From JAVVFH01 sp032250585 (GTDB taxonomy: Bacteria; Pseudomonadota; Gammaproteobacteria; Xanthomonadales; SZUA-36), in assembly GCA_032250585.1 (NCBI GenBank), contig JAVVFH010000145.1, positions 1-9,022 of the forward strand: DNA of 9,022 bases, given 5' to 3'. This document shows positions 1 to 6,729 of this stretch, in pieces. The notes below the pieces were generated by a model. The model made no database searches. It was not told the origin of the DNA and worked only from the letters and a program-made list of their open reading frames with translations. Each line of letters opens with the position of its first letter. Position 1 is the stretch's first letter. A program made the translations under genes and the position numbers.

Positions 1-1518
1 CTCCCCGACTGGAGCGCGGAAGGCATCGAAACTGAAATTTCGCGCCTGCGCCAGGTTCGCGAAGACGCGCTGACCTTCCGCGACGAGGCGCTGGGTCCGC
101 AAGGGCGCCATCAGCGCGAATACTTGCTGTGGGCGATCGACCGCGCGCTGTTCTGGCTGGACAAGGCGGAATGGCCGTTCGTGAACCCGGCCTTTTATTT
201 CGACTGGATGTCCGATTCGCTGGATCCGGGACCCTATATCGCTTTGGACTACGCGCCGCTCGAAGAGCGGATGCAGGCCTACACGCGTTACGCCGGCAGT
301 ATTCCGCGTGTGGCCGAGCAGATCCGTGCGAATCTGCGCATGCCGATGGCGCGCACGCGGCTGCAGTACGGCATCGACTCCTTCGGCGGACTGGCTGATT
401 ATTTCGCCGACGACGTGCCGGCGGTCTTCGCCGCCGTGGATGACCCGCAGCTGCAGCAGAACTTCAGTGCAGCCAACGAAGCGGCGGCGCAGGCCATGCG
501 GACGTTGGCAAACTGGCTGCAGAGCCAGCTCGCGACGGCCACAGAAGATTATGCGCTGGGTTCCGAACCGTTCCGCCAAATGCTTTTCGACACCGAGCGC
601 GTGGATATACCCCTGGAGGAATTGCTGGCGCTCGGGCGCGCGGACCTGCAGCGCAATCAGCTGGCGCTGGGCGAGGCCTGCGCCGAGTTCGCCCCCGGGG
701 AAAGCATCCGCAGCTGTTTCGCCCGCATGGCCGACCGCAAGCCGCCGGGCGGCGCCGTCGCGGCGGCCCGCGAGCAGCTCGAGGAAACCCGCGCCTTTGT
801 GATCGAGAACAACCTGGTCACCATTCCCGGCGACGAAAAAGCGCTGGTCGCGGAGTCCCCGCCTTACGCACGCTCGAACTTCGCCTACATCAGCATCCCC
901 GGCCCCTACGAGAAAAACCAGCCGTCGGTGTATTACATCTCGCCGCCCGATCCGGACTGGCCCGAGGAAGTGCAGCAGGCGTACATGCCGGGCGAGGCGG
1001 ACCTGCTGTTCACCTCCGTGCACGAGGTGTGGCCGGGCCATTTCCTGAACTTCCTGCATGCCAATCGCGCCGAGTGGATCTTTGGCCGGGTGTTCGTGAC
1101 CTACGCCTTCGGTGAGGGCTGGGCCCATTACACGGAAGAAATGATGCTCGATGCCGGCTTGCGTGATGCTTCGCCCGAGACCCGCATCGGCCAGGTCAGC
1201 AATGCGCTGCTGCGCAATGCGCGCTTCCTGTCCGCCATCGGTCTGCACACCGGCGGCATGACGGTCGAGGAATCGCAGCGCCTGTTCCTCGACGAAGCCT
1301 ACCAGGACGAGGGCACGGCGCGGCAGCAGGCGGCCCGCGGCACCTACGACCCCGGTTACCTCAAGTACACGCTGGGCAAGCTGATGATCCGCGAGCTGCG
1401 CGCTGACTGGACCCGCGAGCGCCAGGGCCGCGATTCGTGGAAGGCATTTCACGATACCTTCCTGTCATTCGGCGGCCCGCCCATCCCGTTGGTGCGGGCG
1501 CGCATGATGCCGAAGTGA
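1..1518 (+). CDS. DUF885 family putative zinc metallopeptidase (5' end cut off by window)
   Basis: The frame is open from base 1 to the TGA at 1516-1518, giving 505 visible residues. The N-terminus lies outside the window, so the TTG at 124 is not a credible start, and any signal peptide cannot be judged. Residues 341-347 read HEVWPGH, the HExxPGH motif of the DUF885 family, and residues 371-380 read GEGWAHYTEE, matching the family's EGWAxYxE block. Together these are the presumed zinc site of a metallopeptidase-like fold. The C-terminus (FLSFGGPPIPLVRARMM) is a normal family ending, so the 3' end is intact. DUF885 members are usually about 550-600 residues, so perhaps 50-100 are missing. Family members are often exported, and their substrate is generally unknown. 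The residue after PGH is Phe, where many members have a second His. The stop overlaps the next gene's GTG start. Family assignment is firm; the activity is inferred. Confidence 0.87.
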   Translation, partial: LPDWSAEGIETEISRLRQVREDALTFRDEALGPQGRHQREYLLWAIDRALFWLDKAEWPFVNPAFYFDWMSDSLDPGPYIALDYAPLEERMQAYTRYAGSIPRVAEQIRANLRMPMARTRLQYGIDSFGGLADYFADDVPAVFAAVDDPQLQQNFSAANEAAAQAMRTLANWLQSQLATATEDYALGSEPFRQMLFDTERVDIPLEELLALGRADLQRNQLALGEACAEFAPGESIRSCFARMADRKPPGGAVAAAREQLEETRAFVIENNLVTIPGDEKALVAESPPYARSNFAYISIPGPYEKNQPSVYYISPPDPDWPEEVQQAYMPGEADLLFTSVHEVWPGHFLNFLHANRAEWIFGRVFVTYAFGEGWAHYTEEMMLDAGLRDASPETRIGQVSNALLRNARFLSAIGLHTGGMTVEESQRLFLDEAYQDEGTARQQAARGTYDPGYLKYTLGKLMIRELRADWTRERQGRDSWKAFHDTFLSFGGPPIPLVRARMMPK

Positions 1519-2909
1519 TACTGCAGTTTTACGGCGCGGCGGCGGAGGTGACCGGCTCCTGCCACCTGTTGCAGGTGGGCGGGCGCACCGTGCTGCTCGA
1601 TTGCGGCCTGATCCAGGGCAGCCGCAAGGACGAGGCGCGCAACGCCGAGCCCTTTCCCTTCGATGTTTCCCGCGTGGACGCGGTGGTTCTGAGCCATGCG
1701 CACCTGGATCACAGCGGGCGCCTGCCGCTGCTGGTCAAGCGCGGCTACCGCGGCCCGATATTTGCACAGGAGGCCAGCTGTGAACTGGTGGCCATCCTGC
1801 TGGCGGACGCGGCGCAACTGGCAGAACGCGACGCCGAGTACGAGAGCCGCAAGACCGCCAAACGCGTCAAGCCGCTGTACACGCTCGTCGAAGGCGAGCG
1901 CGTCATGGGCTTGCTGCGCGGCGTCAAGTACCGCGAAATCTTCGAGCCGGTGCCGGGAGTCCGGGTGCGTTTCCGTGACGCCGGGCACATCCTGGGCTCC
2001 TGCACCGTCGAAATATGGCTTGGCGAGGGCAAACTGGAGCGGAAAATCGTGTTTTCCGGCGACCTGGGCCAGTATGATACGCCGATCCTGCGGGATCCGG
2101 AGCCGATCGACCGCGCCGATCTGGTGCTGATGGAGAGCACCTACGGCGACCGCCGCCATCGAGACCGCAGGGACACGGTCGCCGAGTTGGGCGGCATCCT
2201 CTCTGCGGCCGACGCGAACCGTGGCAACGTCCTGATCCCGGCCTTTGCAGTCGGGCGCTCGCAGGAGGTGCTGTTCGAGTTGGGCAGGCACTACGACGAG
2301 TGGAACCTGGCGCGCTTCCAGGTGTTCCTGGACAGCCCGATGGCCATCGAGGCTTCGAAGGTCTACTGGGATTACAGCGAGCTTTATGACGCGGAAGCCA
2401 AGGCCCTCAGCGAGCGCAACCGGGGCCTGCCGCTGCTGCCGAACCTCACGCTGAGCCGTCAGCCGGAGCAGTCCATGGCGATCAACCGGATGCGTTCCGG
2501 CGCCATCGTGATCGCCGGCAGCGGCATGTGCAACGGCGGGCGCATCGTGCATCACCTGAAACACCACCTCGGGCGCGAAGAAACCCAGCTGATCATCGTC
2601 GGTTACCAGGCCCGCGGTTCCCTGGGCCGGCGCATCGTCGACGGCGCCCAAAGCGTCCGCATTCACGGGCGGGACGTGCCGGTGCGGGCGCGGGTTCACA
2701 CCATCGGCGGCCTGTCCGCCCACGGCGACCAGGATGACATGGCGCGCTGGTATGAGTGCATGGAAGGCCGTCCGCCGGTCTGGCTGGTGCACGGCGAACC
2801 GGATTCCCAGCAGGGTTTCCGCGATTACCTGTCCGAACGTTGCGGCGCGCGAGTCACGCTTCCGCGGCCGGGCGATGCCGTGGACCTGGGCACGCTCCAA
2901 CCGGGTTAG
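1515..2909 (+). CDS. Beta-CASP metallo-beta-lactamase, YSH1/CPSF-like ribonuclease family
   Basis: This 464-residue protein is a predicted RNA-processing metallo-hydrolase with a metallo-beta-lactamase core, an inserted beta-CASP domain and a C-terminal RMMBL segment. Metal-site motifs are all present: D29 in LLDCG, H61-A-H-L-D65-H66, H158 in DAGH, D183 in SGDLG, and H403 in GGLSAHGD. Beta-CASP signatures are ESTYGDR at 207-213, GSGMCNGGRIVHH at 335-347, and a GYQARGSLGRR segment after it. The C-terminus has the LVHGEPDS element. I chose the GTG at 1515 because it puts ILQFYGAAAEVTGSCHLL at the N-terminus, as family members begin. The upstream ATG at 1437 would add 26 residues read from inside the DUF885 gene. 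The GTG overlaps the preceding TGA and has no clear Shine-Dalgarno sequence, which suggests coupled translation. Endo- or exonuclease action on RNA is known for relatives; the substrate here is unknown. Its stop overlaps that of hisIE on the other strand. Confidence 0.92.
   Translation: MILQFYGAAAEVTGSCHLLQVGGRTVLLDCGLIQGSRKDEARNAEPFPFDVSRVDAVVLSHAHLDHSGRLPLLVKRGYRGPIFAQEASCELVAILLADAAQLAERDAEYESRKTAKRVKPLYTLVEGERVMGLLRGVKYREIFEPVPGVRVRFRDAGHILGSCTVEIWLGEGKLERKIVFSGDLGQYDTPILRDPEPIDRADLVLMESTYGDRRHRDRRDTVAELGGILSAADANRGNVLIPAFAVGRSQEVLFELGRHYDEWNLARFQVFLDSPMAIEASKVYWDYSELYDAEAKALSERNRGLPLLPNLTLSRQPEQSMAINRMRSGAIVIAGSGMCNGGRIVHHLKHHLGREETQLIIVGYQARGSLGRRIVDGAQSVRIHGRDVPVRARVHTIGGLSAHGDQDDMARWYECMEGRPPVWLVHGEPDSQQGFRDYLSERCGARVTLPRPGDAVDLGTLQPG
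2906..2909. other. Tail-to-tail overlap of the two convergent gene blocks
   Basis: The plus-strand bases TTAG hold the TAG stop of the metallo-beta-lactamase gene (2907-2909) and, on the other strand, the TAA stop of hisIE (2906-2908). I see no hairpin followed by a T-run around this point on either strand, so no intrinsic terminator can be called between the converging transcripts. Confidence 0.9.
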
Positions 2910-3532
2910 CCGTGACGGGCCTGCAGCACGCCGAGCACGCGGTCCAGGTCCTGGCCGCTGGCGCGCAGCAGGACCAGCAAATGATAGAGCAGGTCGGCTG
3001 CCTCTTCGGCCAGTTCCTCGCCGTCGCCGGTCGCCGCGGCCAGAGCGGTCTCGACGCCTTCCTCGCCGACTTTCTGCGCGATGCGTTTGACGCCGTCTTC
3101 GAACAGGCCGGTGGTGTAGCTGCCCTCCGGACGCTCTCGGTCGCGCTGCGCCACCAGCCGCGCCAGCCGTGCCAGGAACGCCAGTTGCGGCTCGGCGGCC
3201 TGGCCGTCGTCGAAACAGCTGTCGGTGCCGCGATGGCAGGTCGGCCCGGCGGGATCGGCCAGCAGCAGCAGACAATCGCTGTCGCAGTCGCCGAAAGCCG
3301 CCTTCAGCTGCAGCGTGTTGCCCGAGGTCTCACCCTTGGTCCAGAGCATTTGGCGGCTTCGGCTCCAGAAAGTCACCTGCCCGGTAGCGAGGCTGTGGGC
3401 CAGGGCTTCGCGGTTCACGTAGGCCAGCATCAGCACGCGCCCGTCAAAAGCGTGTTGGACGATAGCCGGCAGCAGGCCGTCCATTTTCGGCCAGTCCAGC
3501 CGGTCGATGTCGCTGTGGTCGCGGATCAGCAC
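2906..3532 (-). CDS. hisI: HisIE: bifunctional phosphoribosyl-AMP cyclohydrolase / phosphoribosyl-ATP pyrophosphohydrolase
   Basis: This 208-residue fusion carries out steps 2 and 3 of histidine synthesis: PR-ATP to PR-AMP (HisE half), then ring opening to ProFAR (HisI half). The HisI domain spans about residues 12-108. It has LDWPKMDGLLPAIVQH, TKGETSGN at 65-72, the metal-binding D82-C-D84-S-D86 run, and the zinc cysteines C83, C99 and C106 (PTCHRGTDSCF). The HisE domain fills about 115-208, with RIAQKVGEEGVETALAA and DLLYHLLVLL. Length and order match E. coli HisIE (about 203 residues). The start is GTG, seven bases into the end of hisF. It is supported by a GAGGTG Shine-Dalgarno sequence 5 bases upstream and by N-terminal alignment. 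The only in-frame ATG nearby (M17) would remove part of the conserved LDWxKxDG block. It is the last gene of the his cluster. The symbol hisIE is also used. Confidence 0.97.
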   Translation of the reverse strand: MLIRDHSDIDRLDWPKMDGLLPAIVQHAFDGRVLMLAYVNREALAHSLATGQVTFWSRSRQMLWTKGETSGNTLQLKAAFGDCDSDCLLLLADPAGPTCHRGTDSCFDDGQAAEPQLAFLARLARLVAQRDRERPEGSYTTGLFEDGVKRIAQKVGEEGVETALAAATGDGEELAEEAADLLYHLLVLLRASGQDLDRVLGVLQARHG

Positions 3533-4317
3533 GGTCGCACCTCGATGCCGGCCGCGGCCAGCGCACGTTTGAGTTCGGGTATGGGAATCTGGCCGGAATG
3601 GAAAACCGTGGCCGCCAGTGCCGCGTCGACGTCAGCCTGCTCGAAGGCGGTGGCAAAGTGCCCGATCTCGCCGGCGCCACCGGAGGCGACCAGGGGAATC
3701 GGCAGGCGTGTGCGCGCCGCGCTCAGCTGCTTGATGTCGTAGCCGGTCCGGGTGCCGTCGGCCGACATGCAGTTCAGTACGACCTCGCCGGCACCCCGGT
3801 CGACCACCTCGTTGAGCCAGTCCAGCGTTCTGCGGCCGGGCGTGCGCATGGCGTCCGGCGTGCCGGTGTGTGACCGGACGCTGTAGTCGTCGCCGTCGGC
3901 AAGCGAATCCACGCCGATTACGACGCACTGGCTGCCGAAGGCCTTGACCAGTTCGTCGATCAGCTGCGGGCGTTCCAGCGCCGGCGTGTTGATGGAAATC
4001 TTGTCCGCGCCCTGCGCCAGCACACGCCCCGCACGCTCCACGCTGCGGATGCCGCCGGCCACGCAAAACGGAATGTCGATGGTCTCGGACACCTGCCTGA
4101 CCCACTCGACGTCCACGCTGCGCCCTTCCGGGCTGGCGGTGATGTCGTAGAACACCAGTTCGTCGGCGCCCTCGTCCCGGTAGCGTTCCGCCAGTTCGAG
4201 TATGCCGCCCATCACGCGGTGATTGCGAAACTTCACGCCTTTCACCACCTGGCCGTCGCGTACGTCGAGGCAGGGGATGATGCGCCGTGCCACACTGCGG
4301 CCCGCTGCGCCGCTCAT
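3526..4317 (-). CDS. hisF: HisF: imidazole glycerol phosphate synthase, cyclase subunit
   Basis: This 263-residue (beta/alpha)8 barrel uses ammonia delivered by HisH to convert PRFAR into imidazole glycerol phosphate and AICAR. The N-terminus carries RRIIPCLDVRDGQVVKGVKF, with catalytic D18. The second catalytic acid is D137 (VVIGVDS). Phosphate-binding loops are seen as VAGGIR (86-91) and as VASGGAGE near the C-terminus. Length fits the family (about 255-260). The ATG at 4317 overlaps the hisA TGA as ATGA, with a weak CGGGGTG upstream. An in-frame GTG at 4293 would give VARRIIPCLDV, closer to the usual family N-terminus, but has no clear ribosome site, so the ATG is preferred with some doubt. 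The downstream end overlaps hisIE by 7 bases. The partner gene hisH lies one gene upstream. Confidence 0.97.
   Translation of the reverse strand: MSGAAGRSVARRIIPCLDVRDGQVVKGVKFRNHRVMGGILELAERYRDEGADELVFYDITASPEGRSVDVEWVRQVSETIDIPFCVAGGIRSVERAGRVLAQGADKISINTPALERPQLIDELVKAFGSQCVVIGVDSLADGDDYSVRSHTGTPDAMRTPGRRTLDWLNEVVDRGAGEVVLNCMSADGTRTGYDIKQLSAARTRLPIPLVASGGAGEIGHFATAFEQADVDAALAATVFHSGQIPIPELKRALAAAGIEVRPC
3538..3543 (-). promoter_or_regulatory. Shine-Dalgarno sequence for hisIE, inside hisF
   Basis: On the minus strand this reads GAGGTG, 5 bases before the GTG at 3532. It lies within the GAG-GTG codons near the end of hisF. It supports the GTG as the hisIE start and is the strongest start-deciding ribosome site in the window. 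Confidence 0.7.
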
Positions 4318-5054
4318 GACAGCACCCCGAGCGCGGCCGTGACCGTGAACCGCCCGTCCAGCAGCGCTTTGCCGCTGATGGCCGAATCCACACCGGTGTC
4401 GGCGAGTGCGCGCAGGTCGGCCAGGCTGCTGACGCCGCCGGAGGCCTGCACCGCGAGCGACGGGTAGCGCGCGGCGAGCGCCCGGTAGAGTTCGAGATTG
4501 GGGCCGCTCATCGCGCCGTCGCGGCCGATGTCGGTGCACAGCAGGTGCCGCAGGCCGCGTTCCGTGTAAAAATCCAGCAGGTCCCAAAGGTGGCGCTCGG
4601 CACCGCGGGTCCAGCCGTGGGTGCGTGGCCACGGCAGGCCGGCTTCGTCGAGGCGCACGTCCAGCGCCGCCACCAGCCGCTCCGGCCCGAAGGATTCCAG
4701 CCAGCGAGCGAAACGCTCCGGTTGCTCGGCGCAGACGCTGCCGACGACCACGCGCGCGGCGCCGTGATCGAGGCGCGTAACGACGTCCGCGCGTTCGCGC
4801 ACGCCACCGCCCGTCTGCACCGACTGCGGCGCAGCGGCCAACAGGCGCAGCAAGGGTCCGATGTCGGCCTGCTCGCCGTCGCGCGATGCGGCCAGGTCGA
4901 CCACGTGCAGCCATTCGGCGCCTTCGCGGGCATAGGTTCTGGCCAGGGCGGCCGCGCTGCTGTCGTAAACGGTCCGCTCGTCGAAGTCACCCTGCAGCAG
5001 GCGCACGCAGGCGCCGTCCAACAGGTCGATGGCGGGAATCAGGATCATGCTCAT
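4314..5054 (-). CDS. hisA: HisA: ProFAR isomerase (phosphoribosylformimino-AICAR-P isomerase)
   Basis: This 246-residue (beta/alpha)8 barrel performs the Amadori rearrangement of ProFAR to PRFAR, the substrate of HisF. The N-terminus reads ILIPAIDLLDGACVRLLQGD, with catalytic D10. The second catalytic acid is D132 in VAALDVRLDE. Other family blocks are QTGGGVR (80-86), LLCTDIGRDGAMSGPN, QASGGVSS and SGKALLDGRFT. The length matches E. coli HisA (245). The start is the ATG at 5054, which overlaps the hisH TGA as ATGA and has GGAG about 11 bases upstream. An ATG two codons later (5048) is also possible. HisA and HisF are homologous half-barrel duplications that sit next to each other here, as in many his operons. 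This looks like HisA, not the dual-function PriA, because the operon context is purely histidine synthesis. Confidence 0.97.
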   Translation of the reverse strand: MSMILIPAIDLLDGACVRLLQGDFDERTVYDSSAAALARTYAREGAEWLHVVDLAASRDGEQADIGPLLRLLAAAPQSVQTGGGVRERADVVTRLDHGAARVVVGSVCAEQPERFARWLESFGPERLVAALDVRLDEAGLPWPRTHGWTRGAERHLWDLLDFYTERGLRHLLCTDIGRDGAMSGPNLELYRALAARYPSLAVQASGGVSSLADLRALADTGVDSAISGKALLDGRFTVTAALGVLS

Positions 5055-5647
5055 CGGGCCGGCATCTCCAGGAAAGTGCTCAGCAGCATGGCACCTGCGG
5101 CCGCCGAACGTTCGGGATGGAACTGTACGCCGTGAAAATTATCCTGGCGGACGATTGCGCTGAAGCGCCGGCCGTGTTCACTGTTGCACAGGGTCCAGTC
5201 GCCGAGTGGCGCCGCGTAGGAATGTACGAAATAAAACCATATGCCATCCAGGTCGTCGCTCAATGGATCCGGCCGTTGCCTTTCGACCAGGTTCCAGCCC
5301 ATGTGCGGCACGCGCAAACCTTCGCGCTGCGGCAGTCGCGTCAGCCGGGCCGGGATCAAGCCCAGCAGAGCGGTATCGTCTTCCTCGGAAGATTCGAACA
5401 GCAGCTGCATGCCCAGACAAATGCCCAGCACCGGTTGGCGCAAGCCGCGGATCCGGTCGACCAGGCCCTTGGCGCGCAGCACATCCATCGCCGCGCCGGC
5501 CGCACCGACGCCCGGCAGGATGACCCGTTCCGCTGCGCCGATCACGGCCGGATCGGCGGTAAATTCCGGTTCCGCGCCGAGACGCCGCAGGGCGTGCAGC
5601 ACCGAGGCGATGTTGGCGCCGCCGCTGTCGACTACCGCGATCGTCAT
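5051..5647 (-). CDS. hisH: HisH: imidazole glycerol phosphate synthase, glutaminase subunit
   Basis: This 198-residue class I glutamine amidotransferase hydrolyses glutamine and channels ammonia to HisF in the HisHF heterodimer. The triad is complete: nucleophile C77 in LGICLGMQLLFE, plus H177 and E179 in GVQFHPERS. The oxyanion-region motif PGVGAAGAAM is at 45-54, and the VPHMGWN (113-119) and YFVHSYA (139-145) family blocks are present. Length matches E. coli HisH (196). The ATG at 5647 shares one base with the hisB stop (TGATG) and is preceded by AAGGG with 9 bases of spacing. It overlaps hisA by four bases downstream. Nothing in the sequence suggests loss of activity. Confidence 0.97.
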   Translation of the reverse strand: MTIAVVDSGGANIASVLHALRRLGAEPEFTADPAVIGAAERVILPGVGAAGAAMDVLRAKGLVDRIRGLRQPVLGICLGMQLLFESSEEDDTALLGLIPARLTRLPQREGLRVPHMGWNLVERQRPDPLSDDLDGIWFYFVHSYAAPLGDWTLCNSEHGRRFSAIVRQDNFHGVQFHPERSAAAGAMLLSTFLEMPAR

Positions 5648-6729
5648 CAGAGCAGGCCCTTGGTGCTGGGCAGTGCGCTGCCCTGCCTGGCCAGTGCCGG
5701 GCGCAGCGCCCTGCCGGCGCCCTTGAACAGCGCTTCGATCATGTGGTGGGTGTTTTCCCCGCGAACTTTCAGGTGCAGCGCGGCGCCCAGCGACTGGCTG
5801 AGCGAGGCGAAAAAGTGCCGGACCATTTCCGTCGACAGCGTCCCCACCTGGTCGCGCGGAAACGCCGCCTCGAACACCAGCGCGGGCCGGCCGGAGAGAT
5901 CGACGGCCACTTCGGCCAGTGACTCGTCCATCGGCAGCACGAAACCGTAGCGCCCGATGCCCCGGCGCGCCCCCAGCGCGCGGTCCAGCGCCTGGCCCAG
6001 CGCCAGCGCGCAGTCCTCCACCGTGTGGTGCTCGTCGATTTCCAGGTCGCCGCGGCAGCCGAGTTCCAGGCGGAAGCCGCCGTGGCTGGCGAGCTGGTCC
6101 AGCATGTGGTCGAAAAAACCGATGCCGGTATCCATGTCGCTGCCGCCGGCGGTGTCGAGGTCGACGAACACGCGGATGTCGGTCTCGTTGGTCTTGCGCT
6201 CGATCAGCGCCTGGCGGGGGCGGTTGACCAAGCGGTGCGCGATCGACGCCCAGTCCTCGAATCCCTCCCCCAGCCGCAGGCCGCCGATGCCCATGTTGGC
6301 GGCCAGTTCGAGGTCGGTTTCGCGGTCGCCGATCACCCAGCTGTCGTTGAGGTCCAGTTGCCCGGACTTCAGGTAATCGAGCACCATGCCGATGCCCGGC
6401 TTGCGCGTGTGCGCGCCCTGGTGCTCGAAATGGGGGTCGACGTGCACGGCGCTGAATTCGATGCCCTGCGACTCGAACAGGCGCAGCATCTTGCGCTGCG
6501 GTTCTTCGTAGCGCTCCGTCGGGTAGGACTCGGTGCCCAGGCCGTCCTGGTTGCTGACTATCACGAACTCGTAGCCCGCCGCCTTGAGTTCCAGCAGCGC
6601 GGGAATCACTCCCGGCACCAGTTCCAGTTTCTCCAGGGAATCGACCTGCTCGTCCTCGGGCTCGACGATCAGTGTACCGTCCCGGTCGATGAAAAGAATG
6701 CGCCGTTTGCGCCCGCTTGCCGCGCTCAT
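5647..6729 (-). CDS. hisB: HisB: bifunctional histidinol-phosphatase / imidazoleglycerol-phosphate dehydratase
   Basis: This 360-residue fusion handles two steps: IGP dehydration (C-terminal half) and, after HisC, dephosphorylation of histidinol phosphate (N-terminal half). The HAD phosphatase domain spans about 1-165, with D15-R-D17-G-T catalytic acids, VSNQDG at 58-63, K110 in TRKP, and GDRETD at 134-139. The dehydratase spans about 175-360, with the metal-binding FFDHML (205-210), DEHHTVED (232-239) and THHMIEA (327-333) motifs. In E. coli HisB the phosphatase loop holds zinc through Cys-x-His...Cys-x-Cys. Here the loop at 98-108 keeps one aligned His (H100) and has no cysteine. The length fits the fused family (about 355). 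I chose the ATG at 6729, which overlaps the hisC TGA as ATGA and has GGGAGA 7 bases upstream. The open frame continues farther back only inside hisC. Confidence 0.97.
   Translation of the reverse strand: MSAASGRKRRILFIDRDGTLIVEPEDEQVDSLEKLELVPGVIPALLELKAAGYEFVIVSNQDGLGTESYPTERYEEPQRKMLRLFESQGIEFSAVHVDPHFEHQGAHTRKPGIGMVLDYLKSGQLDLNDSWVIGDRETDLELAANMGIGGLRLGEGFEDWASIAHRLVNRPRQALIERKTNETDIRVFVDLDTAGGSDMDTGIGFFDHMLDQLASHGGFRLELGCRGDLEIDEHHTVEDCALALGQALDRALGARRGIGRYGFVLPMDESLAEVAVDLSGRPALVFEAAFPRDQVGTLSTEMVRHFFASLSQSLGAALHLKVRGENTHHMIEALFKGAGRALRPALARQGSALPSTKGLL

Noticed and set aside
1437..1514. An ATG at 1437 as the start of the metallo-beta-lactamase protein.
   Set aside because: It adds 26 residues from inside the DUF885 gene with no family resemblance, while the GTG at 1515 gives the expected N-terminus.
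1449..3275. A 608-codon open frame on the minus strand, antisense to the metallo-beta-lactamase gene and running into hisIE.
   Set aside because: It lies opposite a gene with complete family motifs. Its translation is rich in Arg, Ala, Gln and His with no recognisable domain, as expected for the complement of high-GC coding DNA.
3526..4914. A 462-codon minus-strand frame that could be read as a HisF with a 199-residue N-terminal extension.
   Set aside because: The extra part overlaps hisA in another frame and is Arg/Ala-rich without motifs. The HisF ATG at 4317 overlaps the hisA stop in the same ATGA pattern as the other junctions.
4886..5950. A 354-codon plus-strand frame opposite hisA, hisH and hisB.
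   Set aside because: It crosses three well-supported genes on the other strand, has low-complexity Arg/Ala/Gln-rich translation and matches no family I know. It is a GC-bias shadow. The same holds for the plus-strand frames at 2756-3742, 6025-6867 and 7194-8000.
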